This document shows, piece by piece, positions 17,736 through 25,775 of a stretch of DNA of 64,000 nt. The stretch's first letter is position 1. Every line of letters starts with the position of its first letter. The notes below the pieces were generated by a model. The model saw nothing but the letters and a program-made list of their open reading frames with translations, did no database searches and was not told the origin of the DNA. Location of the stretch: assembly GCA_963790095.1 (NCBI GenBank), contig CAWBNO010000013.1:47488-111487 (forward strand). Direction: 5' to 3'. A program made the translations under genes and the position numbers. The stretch comes from JAAXQD01 sp963790095 (GTDB lineage: Bacteria; Desulfobacterota; Desulfobacteria; Desulfobacterales; UBA11574).

Positions 17736-19244
17736 ATGAAACATCCAAAGCGCAATCCCCGAATACTGATTGTCACCCCTGAAGTCACGTATCTCCCCGA
17801 CCGCATGAAAAGTATGGCCAATTACTTTACGGCCAAGGCCGGCGGGCTTGCCGATGTTTCCGCCGCCCTGATCAAGGCTCTGTTCGATCAGGGCGCCGAT
17901 GTTCATGTGGCGCTTCCCGATTATCGTGCCATATTCAGAGACCATCTGGCGCCTTTCCTTAAAAAAGAGCTCAAGGCCATCCACCGCATTATGCCCGATG
18001 ATCGGGTGCATTTGGCCGAAGACCGCGCCTTTTTTTATCTTAACCGGGTCTATTCCAATTATGGCGGCGAAAACACCAAGCTTTCTCTGGCGTTTCAAAG
18101 GGAGGTCATCAACAATATCATTCCCCGCGTGCAGCCGGATCTGATCCACTGCAACGACTGGATGACCGGCCTGATTCCGGCCCTGTCCAGGGAAGGGGGC
18201 ATCCCCTGTCTCTTCACCATCCACAATATTCATACCGTAAAAACCTTTCTGTCTTTCATTGAGGATCGCGGGATCGACGCGGCATACTTTTGGCACCATT
18301 TGTATTATGAAAATATGGCCTACGAATATGAAAAAGCCCGTGAATTCAATCCAGTGGATTTTCTGGTGAGCGGCGTCTTTGCTGCGCATTTTGTCAACAC
18401 GGTGAGCCCGACCTTTCTTAAGGAGATCATCGAGGGTCGACACGATTTCGTGGAACCGCCGTTGAGAGATGAACTGGCAAACAAATGGCATGCCGGATGT
18501 GCCGCCGGCATACTCAATGCACCGGATCCCGGCTTCAACCCTGCTGAAGATCCGGCGCTTTTTCGTCGGTACGGCGCCAAAGATCATCCGGAAGGCAAAA
18601 AGGAAAACAAACGGTATCTCCAGGAAAAACTCGGACTCATGGAGGCCGAAAAGGCTCCGATCTTTTTTTGGCCCTCGCGGTTGGACTACAGACAAAAAGG
18701 GTGCCAATTGCTGTCGGATATACTCTATCGGCTGTTGTCGACGTACTGGGAAGAGTATCTCCAGATCGTTTTTGTGGCCAACGGTGAGTTTCAGAAACAC
18801 TTCAGAGATATCGTCCATTATCATCAGCTGTATCAGCAAGTGGCCATTTGCGATTTTGACGAGGACCTGGAGCATCTGTCCTACGGCGCTGCCGACTTTG
18901 TACTGATGCCTTCCCTTTTTGAGCCCTGTGGCCTGCCGCAGATGATCGGCGCTATTTACGGCGCGTTGCCGGTGGTCCATGATACCGGAGGACTCCACGA
19001 TACGGTGGTTCATCTGGACTTGAAACTCAATTCGGGCAACGGTTTTGTTTTCGAAACCTATGATAGCAATGGACTGTTCTGGGCGATCCAGGAAGCCGTG
19101 AAATTTTATAAACTCCCCCCCAAAACCAAAGCGCGACACATCGAGCGCATCATGACCGAGAGCGCCGCCACTTTCAATCATGACGTTACGGCCCAACAGT
19201 ACATCGAACTTTACGAAAAGATGCTGCAGCGCCCGCTGATTTAG
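17736..19244 (+). CDS. glgA: Glycogen synthase, GT5 family
   Basis: A 502-residue GT5 glucosyltransferase. KAGGLADV at residues 34-41 is the ADP-sugar binding loop, HCNDWMTG follows, and EPCGLPQM near 396 is the C-terminal catalytic motif. It adds glucose from an activated nucleotide to the growing glycogen chain. There is no glgC in the window, so the donor-forming enzyme is encoded elsewhere. It has longer inserts than E. coli GlgA (477 residues). ATG 17736 is preferred to the TTG at 17730 because of GAGAG upstream. It is the third gene of the glycogen operon. Confidence 0.92.
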   Translation: MKHPKRNPRILIVTPEVTYLPDRMKSMANYFTAKAGGLADVSAALIKALFDQGADVHVALPDYRAIFRDHLAPFLKKELKAIHRIMPDDRVHLAEDRAFFYLNRVYSNYGGENTKLSLAFQREVINNIIPRVQPDLIHCNDWMTGLIPALSREGGIPCLFTIHNIHTVKTFLSFIEDRGIDAAYFWHHLYYENMAYEYEKAREFNPVDFLVSGVFAAHFVNTVSPTFLKEIIEGRHDFVEPPLRDELANKWHAGCAAGILNAPDPGFNPAEDPALFRRYGAKDHPEGKKENKRYLQEKLGLMEAEKAPIFFWPSRLDYRQKGCQLLSDILYRLLSTYWEEYLQIVFVANGEFQKHFRDIVHYHQLYQQVAICDFDEDLEHLSYGAADFVLMPSLFEPCGLPQMIGAIYGALPVVHDTGGLHDTVVHLDLKLNSGNGFVFETYDSNGLFWAIQEAVKFYKLPPKTKARHIERIMTESAATFNHDVTAQQYIELYEKMLQRPLI

Positions 19245-19315
19245 GTGCGCATTGGAGCTGAGCTAAAATAGAACCCTCAATGATCGTAAACAAAAGGGTG
19301 GAAGCGTAACGACTT

Positions 19316-21352
19316 ATGACCACAGACGGCAGACAACCGCCATCCCATTTGCTCGATAGCATGCTGGAAAATGATCCCTACCTTCAACCGTATGCGCACG
19401 TCCTGGTACGTCGTCTGGAAAACATCCGAAAAGTGGAAGAGCGGCTGATCCGCGATACAGAGGATCTGGCCGAATTTGCCGCCGGTCACGAATACTTCGG
19501 GCTTCATTTCCGTGGCCATGAGTGGGTTTTTCGGGAATGGGCGCCCCATGCCGAAGCAATCTGTCTGGTGGGAGATATGACGGACTGGCAGGAACGAAAA
19601 GGGTTTTCCCTGGAGCGGATCGACCGGGAAGGGGTGTGGGAAATCCGTCTGCCTTCAGAGGTGTTGGGGCACGGGGATTTATATCGGCTCCGGATTCACT
19701 GGCCGGGGGGCCGAGGAGACCGGATACCCGCATATGCTCGGCGTGTGGTGCAGGATCCTGACACGCTGATTTTCAATGCCCAGGTCTGGCACCCTCCGGA
19801 CCCTTATGTCTGGAAGTGCAGGGATTTCAAACTGCCTTCGGATGCGATTTTTCTCTACGAGGCCCATGTGGGCATGGCCCAGGAAGGGGAGGGGACGGGG
19901 TCTTTTGATGAGTTCACCCAACATATTCTGCCCCGGATTGCCGCAGCCGGATACAATACGCTTCAACTCATGGCCATCCAGGAGCATCCCTATTACGGGT
20001 CATTCGGTTACCAGGTTTCCAACTTTTTTGCGGCGTCATCCCGGTTCGGGACCCCCGAGGCACTCAAAGGGCTTATCGATGCCGCCCATGCTTCGGGTCT
20101 TCGGGTGATCATGGACCTGATTCATTCACACGGCGTTTCCAACGAGGTGGAGGGACTGAGCAGATTCGACGGAACCCTATACCAGTATTTCCATGAAGGA
20201 CCCCGGGGGATTCATGAGGCCTGGGATTCCAGGTGCTTTGATTACGGAAAGCTCCAGGTACTTCATTTCCTTCTTTCCAACTGCCGGTTCTGGCTGGATG
20301 AATACCGCCTCGACGGTTTCCGTTTTGACGGGGTTACGAGCATGCTCTACCTCCATCACGGGCTGTCAAAAGCCTTCACCTCGTACGACGACTATTTTGA
20401 CGGCAGCGTTGACGAGGATGCCCTTGCCTATCTGGCCCTTGCAAACAAACTCATCCACCAGGTCCGCCCTGACGCCATTACCATTGCAGAAGACATCAGC
20501 GGTATGCCGGGTCTGGCGGCGCCCTACTCCTCGGGGGGCATCGGATTCGATTATCGTTTTGCCATGGGCGTTTCCGACAACTGGATCCGTCTAGTAAAAG
20601 ATGTGCCCGACGAAGACTGGCACATGGGGCGGTTATGGTATGAGTTGACCAATCGGAGACAGGATGAAAAGACCATCAGTTATGCCGAATCCCACGACCA
20701 GGCCCTTGTGGGCGACCAGACCCTTATTTTCCGGCTCATCGGCTCGGACATGTTCGATTCCATGGAAGAAAGCTGCAAAAACATCACGGTGGACAGGGGC
20801 ATGGCCCTTCATAAACTCATCCGCTTTATTACCCTTACCACGGCCGGAAGCGGCTACCTCAACTTTATGGGCAATGAATTCGGGCATCCGGAATGGATCG
20901 ATTTCCCCCGTGAAGGGAACAACTGGTCTTTCAGATATGCCCGGCGTCAATGGCACCTGGTGGACAGCCCCACCCTAAAATACCGATTTCTTGCAAATTT
21001 TGACAAAGATATGATCTCCCTGGCCAAACGTTTCAAGCTCCTGGAATCTTCAGGTCCGCATCTTATTTATGAGCATTCAGAAGACAAGGTGATCGTTTTC
21101 ATTCGGGCCGGTATTATATTTGTATTTAATTTTCATCCCGCCCGCTCTTATACAGACTACGGTTTTGAAGCGCCCTCCGGAAAGTACCGGATGATTTTCA
21201 ACAGCGATGAGCCTGAATACGGCGGTTATAACCGGCTGGTTCGGGATCAATATCATCTGACGCTGTTCGATACGTCCACCGGGCGGGAAAGAAACCTGCT
21301 CAGCTTATATCTTCCCAACCGCACCGCTCTGGTCCTGGCGCCGTCTGAGTGA
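19316..21352 (+). CDS. glgB: 1,4-alpha-glucan branching enzyme, GH13_8 (eukaryote-like) type
   Basis: A 678-residue branching enzyme. A CBM48 domain lies at about 60-150, then the GH13 barrel with nucleophile Asp338 in GFRFDGVTSM, acid/base Glu392 in TIAEDISGMP and Asp461 in YAESHDQ. The segment after the nucleophile (VTSMLYLHHG) is typical of eukaryotic-type GH13_8 enzymes rather than the GH13_9 GlgB of most bacteria. It cuts a 1,4-linked chain and rejoins it as a 1,6 branch. It is last in the operon, 71 bases after glgA. Confidence 0.93.
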   Translation: MTTDGRQPPSHLLDSMLENDPYLQPYAHVLVRRLENIRKVEERLIRDTEDLAEFAAGHEYFGLHFRGHEWVFREWAPHAEAICLVGDMTDWQERKGFSLERIDREGVWEIRLPSEVLGHGDLYRLRIHWPGGRGDRIPAYARRVVQDPDTLIFNAQVWHPPDPYVWKCRDFKLPSDAIFLYEAHVGMAQEGEGTGSFDEFTQHILPRIAAAGYNTLQLMAIQEHPYYGSFGYQVSNFFAASSRFGTPEALKGLIDAAHASGLRVIMDLIHSHGVSNEVEGLSRFDGTLYQYFHEGPRGIHEAWDSRCFDYGKLQVLHFLLSNCRFWLDEYRLDGFRFDGVTSMLYLHHGLSKAFTSYDDYFDGSVDEDALAYLALANKLIHQVRPDAITIAEDISGMPGLAAPYSSGGIGFDYRFAMGVSDNWIRLVKDVPDEDWHMGRLWYELTNRRQDEKTISYAESHDQALVGDQTLIFRLIGSDMFDSMEESCKNITVDRGMALHKLIRFITLTTAGSGYLNFMGNEFGHPEWIDFPREGNNWSFRYARRQWHLVDSPTLKYRFLANFDKDMISLAKRFKLLESSGPHLIYEHSEDKVIVFIRAGIIFVFNFHPARSYTDYGFEAPSGKYRMIFNSDEPEYGGYNRLVRDQYHLTLFDTSTGRERNLLSLYLPNRTALVLAPSE

Positions 21353-21472
21353 GACCTTTGAGAGGACGCCCCTTTTTGCCTTCCCGGAAAAAACCTCCAG
21401 GGCCATTTATCCGGGTCAACGCCCGTTTCACGGGAGGCCCCTTGAAATTTCACGCCATGGGGATCCCATTCA

Positions 21473-21892
21473 TTAAGAGTCGATCTTGGCCGCCATTTTG
21501 GCATTGAATTTGGCGGCGTCGATAATGAACCGGTCGTGGGTTCCTTCAGATATTGTATCGATGCCGTCATCGGCCACGATGGAGAAGACAAGTTTCCGAC
21601 CTTCCACGGCTTCCAATTTTCCTTTGACCGTAACCGTCAGTCCTGGGGGTGTTGCGGCCATATGATTGAATTTGACATCGATCCCCACCGTTTGCTCACG
21701 GGGCCAGTCTATATAGGGATTGACGAACCGGATACATGCCCACTCAAACAAACCGACCATGAAACCCGTGGCCAATACCCTCGGCATTGCTTGAAACTCG
21801 GAGGATTCAGGATAAAGAAAGGGCACGGTCTTGTTTTCCGGAATCTTGAATTTAAATTCAAAGGTTAACCCCGACTGCAAATCATTTTTCAC
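21473..21892 (-). CDS. Hot-dog thioesterase, fluoroacetyl-CoA thioesterase-like
   Basis: A 139-residue hot-dog protein. It fits FlK of Streptomyces cattleya: Thr42, Glu50 and His77 (FNHMAATPPG) line up with the FlK catalytic Thr42, Glu50 and His76. It starts with GTG at 21892, supported by GGAGGT 5 bases upstream. FlK-type enzymes hydrolyse small acyl-CoA esters; the fluorine preference depends on other residues, so the true substrate is unknown. It is divergent from a LysR regulator with about 155 bases between them, which suggests that LysR controls it. Confidence 0.8.
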   Translation of the reverse strand: MKNDLQSGLTFEFKFKIPENKTVPFLYPESSEFQAMPRVLATGFMVGLFEWACIRFVNPYIDWPREQTVGIDVKFNHMAATPPGLTVTVKGKLEAVEGRKLVFSIVADDGIDTISEGTHDRFIIDAAKFNAKMAAKIDS

Positions 21893-22009
21893 GGTTCACC
21901 TCCACGGATAGATTTTTTGTACGTGTTCACGAAGAATCGCACCCCCTGAATACGTGCGATTTTTTGTTGTTCCGGGTCATTGTTTCTGTTAGTGGTATAT
22001 AAGTCAAAT

Positions 22010-22033
22010 TAATTGTTTTAATGAAACCAATTA
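22010..22033. promoter_or_regulatory. Candidate LysR operator
   Basis: TAATTG and CAATTA form a 6-base inverted repeat with a 12-base spacer, in the gap between the thioesterase and the LysR gene and 16 bases before the LysR start. The size fits the usual LysR box, but the match is modest. Confidence 0.4.
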
Positions 22034-22049
22034 GCGGAGCTTATTTCAA

Positions 22050-22955
22050 ATGGAATGGCAACAAATACTCGGATTCTACCATGCCGCCAAGCTGGGCAGC
22101 TTTACAAAGGCTGCCGACGCCACATTTCGGAGCCAGTCGGCAATCAGTCAACAAATTAAAAATCTTGAAGAGGAGTTAGGATGTCTGCTCTTTGAAAGAA
22201 TGGTAAAGGGCAGATTGCGCCTGACTTTCGCCGGTAAAAAGGTTTTTAAATTTTCAGAGAAAATTCTAAAAAATTACGATTTCCTTACCGAAGAACTCAA
22301 CGAGATGAAAGGGCTGCATATGGGGCAGTTGAGAATGGCCGCACCGTTTACAACCCTCTATCATCTATTTCCGTTTTCGATAAAAACCTATACCGAGCGA
22401 TTTCCCCATGTGGAGCTGACCATACTCGATCGCTCCCAGCAGGACATTCTTGATCTTATAAAAAATGGGGATATCGATCTTGGGTTCGTTCTGGAATCCA
22501 ACGTTCCAAAAGAACTTTCAGCATTTCGCTGGAAGAAGGTGAGAACGGTTTTGATGACGCCCATTGACCATCCATTGGCCCAAGGGGATGGCATTACCCT
22601 GGAAGGAATAGGAAAATACCCTCTGATCCTACCGCCCAAAAATCTAAAATACCGCACGACCTTGGAATCGCGGTTCCGAGAACTCCATATCGACTACCAT
22701 ATTATAATGGAATCTTCGAATGTGGAATTAAGTTCTCTGTATGTGGAGATGGGGCTGGGTATATCTTTTGCGACGGTGGTGATGGACTTGGGTGAATTGA
22801 GACAGAGAAAGCTGGCGTTTTTGCCGATGGATCATTTATTTAAACCCGATCATATCGCCATGGTAAAAAGAAAATCCAACACTTTGGTTTCATACAAACA
22901 AGCATTTATTGGGATTCTGTTTGGAGACGGGGCAGCGGAGATGGCTTCTAAATAG
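22050..22955 (+). CDS. LysR family transcriptional regulator
   Basis: A 301-residue LysR protein. The winged helix-turn-helix covers residues 1-60 (SFTKAADATFRSQSAISQQI is the recognition segment), followed by a linker helix and a periplasmic-binding-like effector domain to about 290. A GGAGC site precedes the ATG. It is divergent from the FlK-like thioesterase and probably regulates it in response to a small ligand, perhaps an acyl compound. The effector is not identifiable. Confidence 0.9.
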   Translation: MEWQQILGFYHAAKLGSFTKAADATFRSQSAISQQIKNLEEELGCLLFERMVKGRLRLTFAGKKVFKFSEKILKNYDFLTEELNEMKGLHMGQLRMAAPFTTLYHLFPFSIKTYTERFPHVELTILDRSQQDILDLIKNGDIDLGFVLESNVPKELSAFRWKKVRTVLMTPIDHPLAQGDGITLEGIGKYPLILPPKNLKYRTTLESRFRELHIDYHIIMESSNVELSSLYVEMGLGISFATVVMDLGELRQRKLAFLPMDHLFKPDHIAMVKRKSNTLVSYKQAFIGILFGDGAAEMASK

Positions 22956-23070
22956 CGCCGTCTAAACAGTAAATTTGTCTGCTCATCGGATGCCGATTTC
23001 CTCGCGCATTTTTTCGAGATCCTGCAAGCAGACCCATAATAACCACAAAGATGATCATCAGCTTTTTCAT
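22948..23070 (-). CDS. Possible 40-residue peptide, uncertain
   Basis: A strong ribosome site (AAAGGGGG) precedes ATG 23070 on the minus strand. The product starts MKKLMIIFVVIMGLLAG, a signal-like segment, then a short basic tail. Shifting one frame after residue 13 gives a more regular tail (LQDLEKMREEIGIR) ending at 22983. It lies downstream of the adenylate cyclase on the same strand and overlaps the LysR 3' end by 8 bases. It may be a small lipoprotein-like remnant. Confidence 0.3.
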   Translation of the reverse strand: MKKLMIIFVVIMGLLAGSRKNARGNRHPMSRQIYCLDGAI

Positions 23071-23112
23071 ATAAGCCCCCTTTCAGGGGTTAAAAAGTCC
23101 ATATGGTGGCAA

Positions 23113-24813
23113 TTAATTTTGGATATCTTCCACGATGTAAAGTGCCATCTCTTCTTGAACCCCTTTTAAGTGGGCCGTGAAAGATTTTTTAACTTTAACA
23201 TCATTTTTTATATAATCGTAAGCCGAATTCGATATAATGACATCGCCCCCTTTGGCTTGGGATTGAATTCGATCGGTGATGTTTACAGCGGAACCCACGA
23301 TGCCATACTTGGCTCGGGTGGCCGAGCCGATATTCCCCACCACCACTTCACCCACATTCACACCGATGCCGGTTTGAAGTTCCGGTAGATTTTCCGCTTT
23401 CATTTCAGTATTGAACGGCGCCATGTTCCGCTGCATCTCAAGACTGCAGCGGACGGCACGTCGAACCGTGGGTTGGATGGGGCCTTCAAGGGGATCAAAA
23501 AAAACAAGGACACCGTCACCGTAGAAATCGACAATAATCCCTTTATGTTTTTGGATCACTTCGATCATGTGGGAAAAATAATGATTAAGCAGGTGAATAG
23601 TTCCCTCGGGGGTTAAACGTTCCGATATGGGTGTAAAACCGCGAATATCGGACATCAAAACCGCCACTTCACGCTTTTCACCACCCAGCCTCCCGGCTTC
23701 GGGACGCTTGATCAGCTCTCTGGCAACTTCCGGATCCATGTATCGGCCGAACGTGTCTCTGATGATATCTCTTTCTTTTAAGCCCCGAACCATGGCATTG
23801 AAGTTGTCGGTCAATTGCCCTATTTCATCGGCGGTTTTGCGTGGAAGGGGATCACCGTAATCGCCCTTTGCCACCTCCTCGGCTGCCAGGGAAAGGGTGT
23901 GGATCGAACGCACGATTTGCCCCCCCACCAATTGAATCAGCAGCAAAATAACAACGACACACAAACCACCGGCAACCAGGTAATAATAACGAAACTCTAC
24001 GATTGGGGTTAAGATTTTCTCACCGGGGGCAAACATCGCGATAACCCAGGGGGCCTCTTTCAATCGGTAAAAGCCGCTTACCAGTTTCGGGGGGTGACCG
24101 GCCCCCAGATAGGTTCCATAGGGTTTGACGCCCATGTTTTTCAATATGATCAGTTCAACGGGATCACCGGTTTCTCCCAGCTGAATACGCCCTTTCATGG
24201 CTCCGCTGTGGGCAAGATAGCGACCGGATTTGTCGATCAGACAGGCCATGTCGCTTTGCCACCAGCCGAATTTTTTGATATCCTGCATCAGAAAGCCAAA
24301 CCCGAGAGAGACCTCCAGCCGCCCCACAAGGCGGCCGGAGGCGTCCTTAAGATCTGAAATAAGGGTCACCGTCTTTTGTTTGGCCTGGGCATCGTATCGC
24401 GGAGCCGTCACTTCCGAGATTCTTCCCTGATGAAACCCCATCATGTCCCCGTCGCCTTTATGATATCCGGGCATCATCATGTGATCCGGTTCAAATTGAC
24501 GGTCCAGCCATTTTAAATCGACCCGGGTGACCCCCTCCTGATTTTTCAACTGATTCAAGAGCCAATCCCGGTCTATGGAATGGCCGCGGCTGTCCGCACT
24601 TTTGTGAAACATGTTTATCCACTCGATGGGTCGGCCCAGCCGCATGTCGATGTGGTGGGCAGCCCGTTCCAGCTTGAGGATGGCAGACTCCCGCCATTCA
24701 TTGATGAGGGTATTTCTCACGTAGATAAACCCTGTAACCCCCGTGAACAGGAGCATTGCCGCCACCGGAAGGATCAGCAAAATCGTCAGTCGTTGTTTCA
24801 GGGTTTTGATCAT
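23113..24813 (-). CDS. Membrane class III adenylate/guanylate cyclase with HAMP and periplasmic sensor
   Basis: A 566-residue protein: membrane helix at about 9-32, periplasmic sensor to about 272, second helix 276-297, HAMP 298-352, and a class III cyclase domain 378-560. The metal-binding Asp389 (SDIRGFT) and Asp433 (FYGDGVL) are present, as is the NITDRIQ segment with the transition-state Arg. The sensor contains a Met/His-rich stretch at about 110-128 (HMMMPGYHKGDGDMMGFH). It is the last gene on the minus strand after the Cus-type efflux genes, so it could convert periplasmic metal levels into a cyclic nucleotide signal. That link is inferred. Confidence 0.9.
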   Translation of the reverse strand: MIKTLKQRLTILLILPVAAMLLFTGVTGFIYVRNTLINEWRESAILKLERAAHHIDMRLGRPIEWINMFHKSADSRGHSIDRDWLLNQLKNQEGVTRVDLKWLDRQFEPDHMMMPGYHKGDGDMMGFHQGRISEVTAPRYDAQAKQKTVTLISDLKDASGRLVGRLEVSLGFGFLMQDIKKFGWWQSDMACLIDKSGRYLAHSGAMKGRIQLGETGDPVELIILKNMGVKPYGTYLGAGHPPKLVSGFYRLKEAPWVIAMFAPGEKILTPIVEFRYYYLVAGGLCVVVILLLIQLVGGQIVRSIHTLSLAAEEVAKGDYGDPLPRKTADEIGQLTDNFNAMVRGLKERDIIRDTFGRYMDPEVARELIKRPEAGRLGGEKREVAVLMSDIRGFTPISERLTPEGTIHLLNHYFSHMIEVIQKHKGIIVDFYGDGVLVFFDPLEGPIQPTVRRAVRCSLEMQRNMAPFNTEMKAENLPELQTGIGVNVGEVVVGNIGSATRAKYGIVGSAVNITDRIQSQAKGGDVIISNSAYDYIKNDVKVKKSFTAHLKGVQEEMALYIVEDIQN

Positions 24814-24983
24814 CGAATTTTCCTTTACCCGTAAATGGTTGGCGCTTAATTTTTTTTGTCGATTTTGGGTGTTCCTAAATACACATGTAATTTTTCGACA
24901 ACCTTGGGGAAAAAGGGCTTCAGGGTTTTTCTGAAGCCCGATTATTTTTTAAGCCCTGACGTATTGAAAGCTCTCGGATAAAG

Positions 24984-25499
24984 TTATTTATCTTTCAACA
25001 GTTCGTTGTGCGGGTACCAGAACTTGAAAATGTGTTTTTTCCCGTCGACTTTCACCAGACAGATCACACCGTATTTTCCATTTTGGTTGAAGGTAACGTT
25101 GGCGGCGAAAATGCCGTTGTAATTTTCCAGAGTGCCGGTCTGCTCCTGTTTGTCAGGACCGATCACCTTGACCTTGCCCACTGCGTCTAGGATGGGATGA
25201 TTCATGTTGTCGTGAAACAATTTCACCATAATATGATGGGTGGCACCGCCGGCGTCCTTCATATTCATGCTGGCCAGGCTCATGACCTGAAATTCGGCCC
25301 GAACGTTTTTGTCGACCATCTGGTGCTCGAAAGTACCTGCAGCGGATTTCTGCATACCTTCGTGTCCTTCGTGGGACATTTGCTCTGCAGAATTCTGGGC
25401 CTTGCCGTGTCCTTCATGGGACATGTCCGCCGCAGGCAGGTTGCCGGCCATCAACGTCGTCCCGATGAGTAGGGTTGTCAAAACTATGATTTTTTTCAT
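24984..25499 (-). CDS. Periplasmic Met/His-rich protein linked to metal efflux
   Basis: A 171-residue exported protein with a signal peptide (1-24, ending AAD). A tandem MSHEGH motif follows at about 26-48, then a domain at 60-165 with SMNMKD and HHIMVKLFHDNMNHP. The Met and His spacing suits soft-metal binding such as Cu(I) or Ag(I). AAGGAG precedes the ATG. It lies 277 bases after cusA and 171 before the cyclase on the same strand. It takes the place a CusF chaperone would have, but it is not similar to CusF. Confidence 0.75.
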   Translation of the reverse strand: MKKIIVLTTLLIGTTLMAGNLPAADMSHEGHGKAQNSAEQMSHEGHEGMQKSAAGTFEHQMVDKNVRAEFQVMSLASMNMKDAGGATHHIMVKLFHDNMNHPILDAVGKVKVIGPDKQEQTGTLENYNGIFAANVTFNQNGKYGVICLVKVDGKKHIFKFWYPHNELLKDK

Positions 25500-25530
25500 G
25501 ATAAAATCTCCTTTAGATGTCGTTGATTCT

Positions 25531-25555
25531 GTAAAAAGTCGAAAACGCTTTTTAC
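25531..25555. repeat. GTAAAAAG palindrome, copy 1
   Basis: Perfect 8-base arms GTAAAAAG and CTTTTTAC around a 9-base loop. A longer relative (TCGTAAAAAG with CTTTTTACGA) occurs at 49796-49846. It may also serve as a terminator or stabiliser between cusA and the Met/His-rich gene. Confidence 0.5.
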
Positions 25556-25775
25556 GAAGAATTTGTTAAATGTTAATAATTATGGTTCTTCTCCAAATCT
25601 TTTTTCTTTTGAATTTTTTTTGTTTTTCTATAAAGATCCAGACAGCATCTATACGACCTTTAGCAAACTTTCAGATCTCTCTAATTCTTTAGAATTTTTA
25701 TCCGCCTGTTTTGTGGCGGGTCACTCGAATCCTTGAACCCTTGCCCCCTTGAATCCTTTTCACTAAGGGCTGTTG

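Noticed and set aside
17706..19196. 496-codon frame on the minus strand opposite glycogen synthase
   Set aside because: It mirrors the glgA reading frame and has no recognisable domain. Long antisense frames are common in genes with this codon use.
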